A DNA stretch of 64,000 bases from Flavonifractor hominis. GTDB taxonomy: Bacteria; Bacillota; Clostridia; Oscillospirales; Oscillospiraceae. Below, in pieces: positions 15,811-24,306 of this stretch (the stretch's first letter is position 1; each line of letters starts with the position of its first letter). The notes beneath the pieces were generated by a model. It was not told the DNA's origin. It saw only the letters and a program-made list of their open reading frames with translations, and did not search any database. The stretch is from positions 248,001 through 312,000 of the forward strand of contig NZ_JBBMFT010000004.1 of NCBI RefSeq assembly GCF_040095835.1. The letters run 5' to 3'. The position numbers and the translations under genes are program-made.

Positions 15811-17295
15811 TTACTTCTCGGGATAGAAACCAGAGGGGGCCTCGGACAGGTTGATCATGATGTTCTTCATCTGAGTGTAGTGTTCCAGAATGACCTTGTG
15901 AGTCTCACGGCCGATGCCGGAGGCCTTGTAGCCGCCGAAGGGAGCGCCCTCGGGGATGGAGTTATAGGTGTTCACCCACATACGGCCCGTCTCAATGCTC
16001 CGGGATACCCGGATGGCCCGGTTGATGTCCCGGGTCCAGACGGCGCCGCCCAGGCCGTACTCGCTGTCGTTGGCCATGGCGATGACCTCGTCCTCGTCGT
16101 GGAACTTGATGACACAGGCCACGGGCCCGAAGATCTCCTCCTGAGCCACCCGCATCTTGTTGTCCACATCTACCAGCAGGGTGGGCTTCATGAAGCAGCC
16201 GCGGGCCAGCTCGCCCTCCGTGGCGCGCTCGCCGCCGCAGGCCACCTTGGCGCCCTCCTGCTTGCCGATCTCGATGTACTGCAGGATCTTTTTCACTTGG
16301 TTCTCATTGATCTGAGCGCCCATCTGGGTGTCGGCCTCCCAGGGCATGCCCACCTTAACGGCGTTGAAGCGCTTGGCGGCCTCCTCAATAAACTTGTCAT
16401 AGATGGTGTCCTGCACGAAGACCCGGGAGCCGGCGCAGCACACCTGGCCCTGATTGAACAGGATGCCCAGCTGGACGCCGTCCATGGCCATATCCCACTT
16501 GCAGTCGTCGAAATAGATGTTGGCGCTCTTGCCGCCCAGCTCCAGAGTGGAGGGAATCAGGCGCTGTGCCGCCGCAAGGGCCACGTTGCGGCCCACCTCG
16601 GTGGAGCCGGTGAAGGCCAGCTTGCGGAAGCCGGGGTGGTCCAGGATGTACTGGCCGGCCTTGGAGCCCGAGCCGGTGATGACGTTGAACACGCCGGCGG
16701 GGATCACGTCCTGGGTCAGGCGGGCCAGCTCCAGCACGCTCAGGGGAGTGTCGCTGGAGGGCTTGAACACGGTGCAGCAGCCGGCGGCCAGCACGGGAGC
16801 CAGCTTCCACGCGGCCATCAGGAAGGGGAAGTTCCAGGGGACAATCTGACCCACCACGCCGATGGGCTCCCGCAGAATCAGGGAGAGGGTGGTGCCGTCC
16901 AGAATGTTGGCCGAGCCCTCCTCGGCCATGATGCACCCGGCAAAGTAGCGGAAGTGGCGGACGGAATAGGGAATATCAATGGCCATGGTCTCCCGGATGG
17001 GCTTGCCGTTGTCCATGGACTCCACCATGGCCAGGTGTTCCGCGTTCTGCTCGATGATATCGGCCACCTTGTTCAGAATGGCGGCCCGCTCATTGGTGGT
17101 GACGTTCTTCCAGGACTTAAAGGCTTCCCAGGCGGCGTTGACGGCAGTGTCCACGTCCTCCTTGGTGGCCTGAGCACAGGTGGCCAGCACCTCGCCATTG
17201 GCCGGGCAGCGGGTGGTAAAGGTAGCGCCGTCGCTGGCAGGCACCCATTTGCCATTGATGTACAGACCATACTGCTGCTGAGTGAGCTTTTCCAT
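15811..17295 (-). CDS. NAD(P)-dependent aldehyde dehydrogenase
   Basis: A 494-residue enzyme of the ALDH superfamily oxidising an aldehyde to its acid. Motifs seen in order are VPWNFPFLMAAWK, KPSSDTPL, FTGSTEVG (cofactor loop), the catalytic Glu in LELGGKSA and the nucleophile Cys in NQGQVCCAGSR (about residue 300), then EEIFGPV and PFGGYKASGIGRE. The frame opens at TTG 17313, but ATG 17295 behind AAAGG fits better. It is monocistronic. A good promoter and a candidate Rex operator lie upstream, pointing to control by the NADH/NAD ratio. The aldehyde substrate is not evident. Confidence 0.92.
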   Translation of the reverse strand: MEKLTQQQYGLYINGKWVPASDGATFTTRCPANGEVLATCAQATKEDVDTAVNAAWEAFKSWKNVTTNERAAILNKVADIIEQNAEHLAMVESMDNGKPIRETMAIDIPYSVRHFRYFAGCIMAEEGSANILDGTTLSLILREPIGVVGQIVPWNFPFLMAAWKLAPVLAAGCCTVFKPSSDTPLSVLELARLTQDVIPAGVFNVITGSGSKAGQYILDHPGFRKLAFTGSTEVGRNVALAAAQRLIPSTLELGGKSANIYFDDCKWDMAMDGVQLGILFNQGQVCCAGSRVFVQDTIYDKFIEEAAKRFNAVKVGMPWEADTQMGAQINENQVKKILQYIEIGKQEGAKVACGGERATEGELARGCFMKPTLLVDVDNKMRVAQEEIFGPVACVIKFHDEDEVIAMANDSEYGLGGAVWTRDINRAIRVSRSIETGRMWVNTYNSIPEGAPFGGYKASGIGRETHKVILEHYTQMKNIMINLSEAPSGFYPEK

Positions 17296-17364
17296 GATGA
17301 CACGACCTTTCAAAAAATTTGAAGTTATGGACGCATCAGTAAATATACTGGTGAGTTCAGCTTC

Positions 17365-17392
17365 AGTATAGCACCCTTTCCGGAAAAGTCAA
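17365..17392 (-). promoter_or_regulatory. Promoter of the aldehyde dehydrogenase gene
   Basis: TTGACT (17387-17392) and TATACT (17365-17370) on the minus strand with 16-bp spacing. The spacer contains TTTCCGGAAA (17377-17386). CAGTA-type repeats cluster around the start site, including the CAGTAAATATACTG palindrome at about 17337-17350. Confidence 0.65.
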
Positions 17393-17457
17393 CGGAGAAA
17401 TACCTAAAAACCAGTATGATATTTTTTTAACAATTTTCTGGGTCGGATTGGACAATA

Positions 17458-17475
17458 TTGTGCATTTTTTAACAA
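17458..17475. promoter_or_regulatory. Candidate Rex operator upstream of aldehyde dehydrogenase
   Basis: TTGTGCA-TTTT-TTAACAA fits the Rex consensus (TTGTTAA or TTGTGAA, N4, TTAACAA or TTCACAA) with one mismatch. A second TTAACAA half-site lies at 17427-17433, 42 bp away, in the same helical phase. It sits 65 bp upstream of the -35. Rex itself is not in the window. Confidence 0.55.
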
Positions 17476-17484
17476 TGTTTTTAC

Positions 17485-17527
17485 AAAAAATAAAAAAGGA
17501 TCCCCCGGCCACTTTGGCCGGGGGATC
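17485..17527 (-). terminator. Terminator of aspS
   Basis: A 13-bp perfect stem (17499-17511 with 17515-17527), loop CTT, is followed on the minus strand by CTTTTTTATTTTTTG. Confidence 0.9.
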
Positions 17528-17551
17528 TTGCGATATCCACTGAGGGAGCGA

Positions 17552-19348
17552 TTACTCGCCGTCCTCTTCCTTCTTGGTGCAGACAATATTCAGCTCGTCC
17601 AGCTGCGCCTGGGTGACAAAGCCGGGGGCGCCCATCATCAGGTCCTGGGCGTTTTTGTTCATGGGGAAGGGGATGATCTCCCGGATGGAGTCCTCCCCGG
17701 CCAGCAGCATGACCATGCGGTCCACGCCGGGGGCAATGCCCGCGTGCGGGGGCGCGCCGTAGGTGAAAGCGTTGTACATAGCGGGGAACTTGGCCTTTAC
17801 GTCGTCCTCGCCCAGCCGCACCAGCTGGAAGGCCTCGATCATGATCTCGGGGTCATGGTTCCGTACGGCGCCGGAGGACAGCTCCACGCCGTTGCACACC
17901 AGATCGTACTGGAAGGCGGTGATGGTGAGGGGGTCTACCTCGCCGGCAGCGGCTTTCTTCAGAATCTCCAGGCCGCCGTTGGGCATGGAGAAGGGGTTGT
18001 GGCAGAACTCCAGCTCACCGGACTCCTCACCGATCTCATACATGGGGAAGTCTACAATCCAGCAGAACGCATAGCGCTCCTTGTCCATGTGGTTGGGGCA
18101 GAAGGCGCCCAGCTTGGAGCGGAGCACGCCGGCGGTCTTCTGAGCGGAGAGCAGCTTGCCGGCGGTGAGGCCTACGAAGCAGCCCTTCTCCAGGCCCAGG
18201 GCCTCCACAACGGCGTCCTTGATGGGCTGGACGAACTTGGCAATACCGCCCACGATCTCACCATTTTCGTCGTAGCGGAACCAGTAGGCCTTTTCGCCCG
18301 CCTGGACCTCCACGTCGGCGCACAGCTTGTCGATCTGCTTGCGGGTGCCCTCAAAGCCGGTCACCACCACGGCCTTGACGGTGTTGCCCTCAAAGGGACC
18401 GAAGCCGCAGCCGCCCAGTACCTGGGTGGCGTCCTGCACGATCAGGTCAATGCGCAGGTCGGGCTTGTCGGAACCGTACTTGTCCATGGCCTCCAGGTAG
18501 GAGATGCGCTGGAAGGGGGCCTCAGAGGCCACATTATAGGTGCCAAACTTGGCAAAGATGGGGGGCAGCACATCCTCCAGAATGGCGAATACGTCCTCCT
18601 GTCCGGCAAAGGCCATCTCCATGTCCAGCTGGTAGAACTCGCCGGGGGAGCGGTCGCCGCGGGCGTCCTCGTCCCGGAAGCAGGGGGCGATCTGGAAGTA
18701 CTTGTCGAAGCCGGAGGCCATCAACAGCTGCTTGAACTGCTGGGGAGCCTGGGGCAGAGCGTAGAACTTGCCGGGGTGCTTCCGGCTGGGTACCAGGTAG
18801 TCCCGGGCGCCCTCGGGGGAGGAGGCGGTCAGGATGGGGGTGGTGATCTCCATAAAGCCGTGGTCGATCATGGCGGCGCGGAGAGCAGCCACCACCTGGG
18901 AGCGGAGGATGATGTTGTTCTTCACCGCCGGATTGCGCAGGTCCAGATAGCGGTACTTCAGCCGCTGAGACTCATCGGCCTCCCGGCTGCGGTTGATCTG
19001 GAAGGGCAGCTCGTTGTGGCGGCAGCGGCCCAGTACCTCGATGCTCTGAGGTACCACCTCAATGTCGCCGGTGGGCAGCTTGGGGTTCTTGCTGTCCCGC
19101 TCCCGCACCACGCCGGTGACGGCAATGGTGGACTCCTTGTTCAGGGCTTTGATGGTCTTGACCATCTCCTCGGTCTCGGCCACTACCTGAGTGGTTCCGT
19201 AGAAGTCCCGCAGCACCAGAAAGCCCAGGTTGGCGCCTACCTCACGGAAATTCTCCAGGAAACCCGCCAGAGTGACGGTCTGGCCCACATGCTCCATCCG
19301 GAGCTCCCCACAGGAGTGGGTGCGATAGTGGGTACGCACGTTATCCAT
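17552..19348 (-). CDS. aspS: Aspartyl-tRNA synthetase
   Basis: A 598-residue class II synthetase charging tRNA-Asp. It has an N-terminal OB-fold anticodon domain (residues 1-105), motif 2 FRDEDARGDRSPGEFYQLD, the bacterial-type insertion (GAD) domain in the middle and motif 3 GIAPGVDRMVMLLAG. Length equals the bacterial family. It is the last gene of a hisS - SLH protein - aspS arrangement behind one T-box leader. No terminator was seen between the three genes, so aspS is probably on the T-box-controlled transcript. An AT-rich 51-bp gap in front of it could hold an extra promoter. Confidence 0.97.
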   Translation of the reverse strand: MDNVRTHYRTHSCGELRMEHVGQTVTLAGFLENFREVGANLGFLVLRDFYGTTQVVAETEEMVKTIKALNKESTIAVTGVVRERDSKNPKLPTGDIEVVPQSIEVLGRCRHNELPFQINRSREADESQRLKYRYLDLRNPAVKNNIILRSQVVAALRAAMIDHGFMEITTPILTASSPEGARDYLVPSRKHPGKFYALPQAPQQFKQLLMASGFDKYFQIAPCFRDEDARGDRSPGEFYQLDMEMAFAGQEDVFAILEDVLPPIFAKFGTYNVASEAPFQRISYLEAMDKYGSDKPDLRIDLIVQDATQVLGGCGFGPFEGNTVKAVVVTGFEGTRKQIDKLCADVEVQAGEKAYWFRYDENGEIVGGIAKFVQPIKDAVVEALGLEKGCFVGLTAGKLLSAQKTAGVLRSKLGAFCPNHMDKERYAFCWIVDFPMYEIGEESGELEFCHNPFSMPNGGLEILKKAAAGEVDPLTITAFQYDLVCNGVELSSGAVRNHDPEIMIEAFQLVRLGEDDVKAKFPAMYNAFTYGAPPHAGIAPGVDRMVMLLAGEDSIREIIPFPMNKNAQDLMMGAPGFVTQAQLDELNIVCTKKEEDGE

Positions 19349-19399
19349 CTAAAATCAACTCCAAATAGTAATTAGAAAATTAAATATAACAAATTGAAA

Positions 19400-20323
19400 T
19401 CAATGATTGCCCTTCAGATCCAGGTAACGGCTGTAATACACCTGCACGTCAAAGTTTTTGTACACTTCGGTACCGTCCTTGGCGGTGACTCCAAAGTGGG
19501 CCAGGGCGGTGTCCTTCACGTAGTCCAGGAACTCCACACCGTCCACGGTGTTGAACCAGTTGAACTCCATACCCTGGGCGGCACAGTCGGCCTCCAGGCC
19601 GTTGATGAGCTCCTGCACATAGGGGAGATACTGTCCGGCGGTGGTGCCATTGGTAAACAGAACGTCGGAGGGCTTTAGGTTGGCAGCAGTAAACGGGGCG
19701 TAGTCCGCGGGAGCAAAGCGTTGCCGCAGCTCGGGCCGGGCCACCCGGGCCACCATGGCGGCAGTCTCCGCCCGGGTGAGGGTCTTGTCGGGGGCGAAGG
19801 TGCCCCAGCTGTCCACACCGGTGAGGATGCCGGCATTGTAGAAGGCCAGCACGTCGGGATCGGTAGTGTCAGGCAGGGAGGTAATGGTGTTAATGGGGGA
19901 GAGCATATCGGCGGGTACCACAGCGGCCAGCAGGGTGACAAACTGCTGCCGGGTGGCCTGCTGGACGGGGTCGGGGACGGTAACACCCGAGCGCTCCAGG
20001 TACTCCACGTAGGAGGTGTACCAGGGCAGAGTGGAATCCACCAAGAGAATCGCCTCTCCGGTGATGGCTTCCTTCATGCGGGCGGCGATGGCGGCCACCT
20101 CGCCCACGGTGAGGATTTGGTTAGGGGCAAACGCCTGGCCGGTGCCCTGCATCAGTCCTACCTCATAGCACACCTTTGCGGCATCGGCGTACCAGGCGTC
20201 CTCCGCCACATCGATAAATCCGGGGTAGATGTTTTGGTTGGGAAAGGCCTCTTCCGGGGAGAGGGCGGCGGCGGAACCCAGCAGCAGGGCCGCGGAGAGG
20301 GCCAGAGCGAGCAGTCGTTTCAT
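19400..20323 (-). CDS. Secreted SLH-domain protein
   Basis: A 307-residue exported protein with a signal peptide at 1-21 (MKRLLALALSAALLLGSAAA). SLH-type repeats lie around 33-85 (DVAEDAWYADAAKVCYEVGL), 95-150 and 150-205 (FAPDKTLTRAETAAMVAR). A roughly 90-residue C-terminal region is unlike anything I recognise (residues 215-307; ends DVQVYYSRYLDLKGNH). It probably binds cell-wall polymer. It lies between hisS and aspS on the same strand with 66-bp and 51-bp gaps, an odd position for a surface protein. GGAGG precedes the ATG. Confidence 0.8.
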   Translation of the reverse strand: MKRLLALALSAALLLGSAAALSPEEAFPNQNIYPGFIDVAEDAWYADAAKVCYEVGLMQGTGQAFAPNQILTVGEVAAIAARMKEAITGEAILLVDSTLPWYTSYVEYLERSGVTVPDPVQQATRQQFVTLLAAVVPADMLSPINTITSLPDTTDPDVLAFYNAGILTGVDSWGTFAPDKTLTRAETAAMVARVARPELRQRFAPADYAPFTAANLKPSDVLFTNGTTAGQYLPYVQELINGLEADCAAQGMEFNWFNTVDGVEFLDYVKDTALAHFGVTAKDGTEVYKNFDVQVYYSRYLDLKGNH

Positions 20324-20389
20324 GGGAAAACTTCCTCCTGTCAGTGTTGTGGTGCTTTAGACGGCAGGGAAGGGGGAAAGTTCCGCCGC

Positions 20390-21742
20390 TCAGTTCTGGG
20401 GCTCCCGGATGGGGGCGCCGCCGGCCCGGGCAGCCAGGCCGGAGCGTACCAGGGCAACCGCCTCATCCGCCGTCACGGTCTGCTGCTCTCCGGAGGTCAG
20501 GTCCTTTACGGTCACCTTGCCCTGCTGGATCTCGTCCTCGCCCAGGAAAGCGGCGTAGGGGATGCCCAGCTTGTCCGCATAGGACAGCTTTTGCTTGAAT
20601 TTCTTTTTCTCACAGTGGAGCTGGGTGCGGATACCGGCCTCCCGCAGGGTGGTGGCAAAGGCGATAGCAGGGGCCAGATCCTCTGTCATGGGCAGTACCA
20701 GCACGTCCGCCGGGGCGGTGATGAGCGCGTCGTTCAGATAGCCCTGGGCCTCCAGGACGGAGAAGAGACGGGTCAGGCCGATGGAAATGCCGACTCCAGG
20801 GAGTTGTTTATCGGTATAATATTCCGCCAAGTTATCATACCGGCCGCCGGAGCAGATGGAACCCACCTCCGGATGGTCCAGCATGACGGTTTCGTATACC
20901 GTGCCGGTGTAGTAGTCCAGGCCACGGGCAATGGTGAGGTCCACCATGAAGTGATCCTGGGGCACGCCGTAGGCAGCCATATACTTCACCACCGTGGTCA
21001 GCTCTTCCACACCCAGGTCAAAGAGTTCATTCTTCCCGCGCAAAGGCTCCAGTGCGGCCATGGGGTCTTCCGCCGCCAGCAGGGAGAGCAGGGTGTCGGC
21101 GGTGTCGGCGGGGACGGCAAAGTCGTCCACCAGGATGGCCTTGACCTTCTCAGGGCCGATCTTTTCCAGTTTGTCGATGGTGCGCATCACATCTCCGGCC
21201 TGCTCTTCCAGACCCAGGAGAGCAAACAGACCGTTGAGGACCTTGCGGTTGTTCACCCGGATCTTAAAGCGTTTCAGACCCAGGGCGGTGAAGGTTTTGT
21301 AGATGATGGAGGGGATCTCAGCCTCGTTGGTGATGTCCAGGCTGCCGTCGCCGATGACGTCGATGTCCGCCTGGTAGAACTCCCGGTAGCGGCCCTTCTG
21401 AGCCCGCTCTCCCCGGTAGACCTTGGCGATCTGGAACCGGCGGAAGGGGAAGGTCAGCTCGTTCTGGTGCAGGGCCACGTACTTGGCCAGGGGGACCGTC
21501 AGGTCAAAGCGCAGGGACAGGTCGGTGTCCCCCTTGGTAAAGCGGTAGATCTGTTTTTCGGTCTCGCCGCCGCCCTTGGCCAGCAGGACCTCGCTGGCCT
21601 CGATGGCCGGCGTGTCCAGGGGGGTGAAGCCGTAGAGGGAATAGCTGCTGCGCAGGATGTCCACCATCCGGTCAAACTGCACCTGACGGGCGGGCAGCAG
21701 CTCCATAAAACCGGATAATGTTCTGGGTTTGATCTGAGCCAT
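20390..21742 (-). CDS. hisS: Histidyl-tRNA synthetase
   Basis: A 450-residue class II synthetase. It shows the HisRS signatures: motif 2 with FRRFQIAKVYRGERAQKGRYREFYQADID, histidine A loop ARGLDYYTGTVYE and SICSGGRYDNL. The C-terminal anticodon domain begins near 330. It is slightly longer than the usual 420-430 residues at the C-terminus. The start ATG 21742 follows AAAGGAGCG. It is the first gene after a T-box leader, which by its specifier and discriminator contacts appears tuned to tRNA-Asp rather than tRNA-His. Confidence 0.96.
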   Translation of the reverse strand: MAQIKPRTLSGFMELLPARQVQFDRMVDILRSSYSLYGFTPLDTPAIEASEVLLAKGGGETEKQIYRFTKGDTDLSLRFDLTVPLAKYVALHQNELTFPFRRFQIAKVYRGERAQKGRYREFYQADIDVIGDGSLDITNEAEIPSIIYKTFTALGLKRFKIRVNNRKVLNGLFALLGLEEQAGDVMRTIDKLEKIGPEKVKAILVDDFAVPADTADTLLSLLAAEDPMAALEPLRGKNELFDLGVEELTTVVKYMAAYGVPQDHFMVDLTIARGLDYYTGTVYETVMLDHPEVGSICSGGRYDNLAEYYTDKQLPGVGISIGLTRLFSVLEAQGYLNDALITAPADVLVLPMTEDLAPAIAFATTLREAGIRTQLHCEKKKFKQKLSYADKLGIPYAAFLGEDEIQQGKVTVKDLTSGEQQTVTADEAVALVRSGLAARAGGAPIREPQN

Positions 21743-21786
21743 AAGAACGCTCCTTTGTTAACATAATATAGGGGAGAGAAGGGCGC

Positions 21787-22024
21787 AAAAAAGGCGCTTT
21801 CGTCCCACGTCACGGGACGAAAGCGCCTGCTTTCGTGGTGCCACCCATGTTCGGAGCGGAGTACGCTCCCTCAGACCTTCTGTTGCGGGAAGGGGACCGC
21901 GCCCGTCTCCGGGCCCGCTGGTAGGGCCGTCTCCCGCGCGCCTGCCGCGGACGCTTTCAGCCGGTGGCGTCCTTCTCTGCTGCGGCGGTGTGGGCGGTAC
22001 TTGCCCCGTCAGTGCGGTTTTTGC
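21787..22024 (-). ncRNA. T-box leader of the hisS-aspS transcript
   Basis: The minus strand carries the T-box signature GGGTGGCACCACGA (within 21832-21847), followed by a 15-bp terminator stem (21792-21806 with 21814-21828) and a T-run. Upstream, Stem I can be drawn. AAGTA (about 21998-22002) faces GAGACG across an internal loop, placing GAC at 21931-21929 as specifier. The distal GGACGC/GCGTCC hairpin encloses GGCTGAAA. The T-box UGGC pairs with discriminator G73, as in tRNA-Asp; tRNA-His has C73. Both point to Asp sensing with terminator/antiterminator control. Confidence 0.9.
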
Positions 22025-22030
22025 CTTACG

Positions 22031-22059
22031 ATATTATCCCAAAAACGGGAAAAAGTCAA
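22031..22059 (-). promoter_or_regulatory. Promoter of the T-box/hisS transcript
   Basis: TTGACT (22054-22059) and TAATAT (22031-22036) on the minus strand, 17 bp apart. The -35 touches the 3' end of the upstream coiled-coil gene. Confidence 0.8.
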
Positions 22060-22060
22060 C

Positions 22061-22942
22061 CTATTCTTGCACTTGGGGCCGCAGGGAACAGCTTCCGGAG
22101 GTTCCGGAGCTGCTGCCGGGGTGCTGGGACCAGGTGACGATCGGATTAAGGTCATACAGGGTGAGACCGCCGTCCAGGCTCAGTTCGGCCCAGAAAGAGA
22201 GACTGGAGTGCTCGCCTTGTGTGTAGGCGCTCACATCGGCGGCATACCAGAACAGGCCTTCTTCGGTCAAAGGTTCGCTTTCCGGGGGATCGGAGGGGAC
22301 CATAGTTGCCAGCCCAAGCTCATTGCCGTCGCCGTCCAGTACACGCAGGGTGAGTGTTTCCACGTCGCCGGGTACGGAGAGGGTTCCGTCCGGTTCCAGG
22401 CCCAGGTAGACGCTCAGACCTCCGCCGGTTTGACCGTAGGCCGAGGTACCGGAGACTTCCAGCACATCGCCGGTCCAGAGGGAATCCAGTACCTCCTGCC
22501 GCACGCCAGCAGCGGAGCGAAGGGTAACGGTAGGGGTTACTTCCTCCTGGCTCAGTGGCAGGGTAAGGCTGGCCCGGTAGCTCCCGTCAGGCTGTTGGAC
22601 CATAGCGGTGGAGGCGGTCCCCGCGGTGAGGGTAATCAGCTCTCCTTCCCGCACCTCTTTCGGCAGGACGGAGACCTCCAGCTTCAGCTGTCCGCCGTCG
22701 TAGCGCAGTGTTGCTTCTGATTGGGCAAACAGGCTGCCTTGCTGTTTCAGCTGGCTTTTCAGCTCGCTTTGCAGGCGGTTCACCGTCTGCTCCAGGGATT
22801 GATTTTGCTGGTATGTCCGGTCCACGTCACTGCGCAGCTGTTCGATCTGCGTGCGCAGAGAAAAGGACTGCACCAACAGTACGACCAACAGCACCAGCGT
22901 TGCAGCTCCCGCTGTACCAACCAGGATGTGGGTGCGTTTCAT
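22061..22942 (-). CDS. Membrane-anchored coiled-coil protein of unknown function
   Basis: A 293-residue protein with an N-terminal membrane helix at about 8-27, a coiled coil at about 28-68 (RTQIEQLRSDVDRTYQQNQS and on) and an extracytoplasmic beta-rich domain (75-260). A Ser-rich tail follows, ending in several charged residues. I recognise no family. It lies downstream of the methylglyoxal-synthase-like gene on the same strand (70-bp gap) and ends at the hisS promoter. It could be a cell-envelope or division-associated protein, but only the topology supports that. Confidence 0.6.
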   Translation of the reverse strand: MKRTHILVGTAGAATLVLLVVLLVQSFSLRTQIEQLRSDVDRTYQQNQSLEQTVNRLQSELKSQLKQQGSLFAQSEATLRYDGGQLKLEVSVLPKEVREGELITLTAGTASTAMVQQPDGSYRASLTLPLSQEEVTPTVTLRSAAGVRQEVLDSLWTGDVLEVSGTSAYGQTGGGLSVYLGLEPDGTLSVPGDVETLTLRVLDGDGNELGLATMVPSDPPESEPLTEEGLFWYAADVSAYTQGEHSSLSFWAELSLDGGLTLYDLNPIVTWSQHPGSSSGTSGSCSLRPQVQE

Positions 22943-23012
22943 AGCGGTTCTCCTTTCAAAAAACAGCGGGCAGCCTCCGGGGCCGCCCGCTGTTCAGATC
23001 AAAAGGGAAGGA

Positions 23013-23429
23013 TTATGCCGTAAAAGGCTTGGTTTTGGGGTTGATAATGTCGCGCCAGTCCAGATCGCCCCGCTCCAGACCGTGGATCAGCATTTCCGCC
23101 GTGGCCACATTGGTGGCAATGGGGATGTTATACTGATCGCACAGCTGAGTGATGTATTTCAGATCGGCATCCAGGTCATTGGACTGAGGATCGGAGAAAA
23201 AGAGCACCATGTCAATCTCATTGTAGGCAATGCGGGCGCCGATCTGCTGGCTGCCGCCATGCTCATGGGAGAGGAACAGCTGTACCGGCAGGCCGGTGGC
23301 CTCCGAGACCAGACGTCCTGTCGTGTTGGTGGCGCAGATCGTATGCTTGGACAGAATGCCGCAATAGGCGATACAGAACTGTACCATCAGCTCTTTTTTG
23401 TGATCGTGGCTCATCAACGCGATGTTCAT
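23013..23429 (-). CDS. Methylglyoxal-synthase-like protein lacking key catalytic residues
   Basis: A 138-residue protein with clear MGS-fold similarity: N-terminal IALMSHDHKKELM, ATNTTG, GARIAYNEIDMVLFF and the NIPIATNVATAEMLI helix. The family active-site motif GGDQQ reads GGSQQ here, so the proposed catalytic base (Asp71 of E. coli MgsA) is Ser. The GP before it is changed, and the PHDPD segment bearing His98 reads LDAD. The phosphate-binding and loop residues have therefore diverged, and methylglyoxal synthase activity is doubtful. It follows minD by 44 bp and is probably co-transcribed. It may bind a phosphorylated ligand instead. Confidence 0.75.
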   Translation of the reverse strand: MNIALMSHDHKKELMVQFCIAYCGILSKHTICATNTTGRLVSEATGLPVQLFLSHEHGGSQQIGARIAYNEIDMVLFFSDPQSNDLDADLKYITQLCDQYNIPIATNVATAEMLIHGLERGDLDWRDIINPKTKPFTA

Positions 23430-23473
23430 TTTGTGCTACCTCTTTTCTCTAACATAAGGACAAAGGTAAAAGA

Positions 23474-24214
23474 TCAACGCAGCTTCATCACCGGTACCCG
23501 CTGTCCCAGCAGACGCCGGGCAATGTTCAGATAGGCAATGGCGGCTCCCCGGCTGGTGCGGACGATCAGGGGCTGGCCCTGGTTGGCGCACAGCATGACC
23601 TGCGGATCTTCCGGGACGACACCCAGCAGGGGAAGGCCGGCGGCATCCATGGCGTCGTCAATGGTGGTGTGCAGGCGGCGCAGCAGCTTGGGCTGTACCC
23701 GGTTGACCACCAGATGAATACGGGGCAACTCCTCCCGCAGGATGGTCACCGTGCGCTGGGCATCCCGCAGAGCAGAGGCATCGGTGGTGGAGACCACCAC
23801 GACCCGGTCAGCCCCACAGCAGGCCAGCCGGAACCCTTCCCCCAAACCGGCGGGGGAATCCATCAAAATATAGTCATATCGCTGCTTGGCCTGCCGGATG
23901 AGCTCCCGCATGGCCTGTTCACTCAGCGGTTCCTGTGGCAGACGTACCGGCGCGGTGATGAGGCTCAGCCCCTGAATCACCGGATGGGATACAGCGGCCC
24001 GCTCCAGCGTACAGCGGCCGGAAAGCACATCGGTAAAATCCATCAGCGCCCGGTCGCTCATTCCCAGGGTCAGATCCAGGTTGCGCAAGCCGATGTCCAT
24101 ATCAATGCACAAAACCTGGCGCCCCAGCGCGGCCAGACAGGAGGCCACACCGCCGGTCAGGGAGGTTTTTCCCGTGCCGCCCTTTCCAGAGGTGATCACA
24201 ATTGCAGTGGACAT
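23474..24214 (-). CDS. minD: Septum-site-determining ATPase MinD
   Basis: A 246-residue ParA/MinD-family ATPase that positions division by excluding FtsZ assembly at poles. It has the deviant Walker A SGKGGTGKTS (Lys11, Lys16), DMDIGLRNLDLTLG and the DSPAGLGEGF switch. A C-terminal RRLLGQRVPVMKLR could be the membrane-targeting amphipathic helix. The frame reaches 24271, but ATG 24214 follows AGGAGG and opens with the MinD N-terminus. No minC or minE is adjacent. The downstream partner is the methylglyoxal-synthase-like gene. Confidence 0.85.
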   Translation of the reverse strand: MSTAIVITSGKGGTGKTSLTGGVASCLAALGRQVLCIDMDIGLRNLDLTLGMSDRALMDFTDVLSGRCTLERAAVSHPVIQGLSLITAPVRLPQEPLSEQAMRELIRQAKQRYDYILMDSPAGLGEGFRLACCGADRVVVVSTTDASALRDAQRTVTILREELPRIHLVVNRVQPKLLRRLHTTIDDAMDAAGLPLLGVVPEDPQVMLCANQGQPLIVRTSRGAAIAYLNIARRLLGQRVPVMKLR

Positions 24215-24242
24215 AGTTACCTCCTGTTTCTCAACACTAAAT

Positions 24243-24271
24243 AACATATCACACTTCCGACAGGGAAGCAA
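24243..24271 (-). promoter_or_regulatory. Possible minD promoter
   Basis: TTGCTT (24266-24271) and TATGTT (24243-24248) on the minus strand with 17-bp spacing. Moderate match. Confidence 0.45.
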
Positions 24272-24306
24272 TCATTTTTTTGCGCCAAATGGGGCGGAAA
24301 TACAAT

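Noticed and set aside
24272..24306. CGCC/GGCG hairpin as rsmG terminator
   Set aside because: The stem is only 4 bp and is followed by A residues, not T, in the minus-strand direction.
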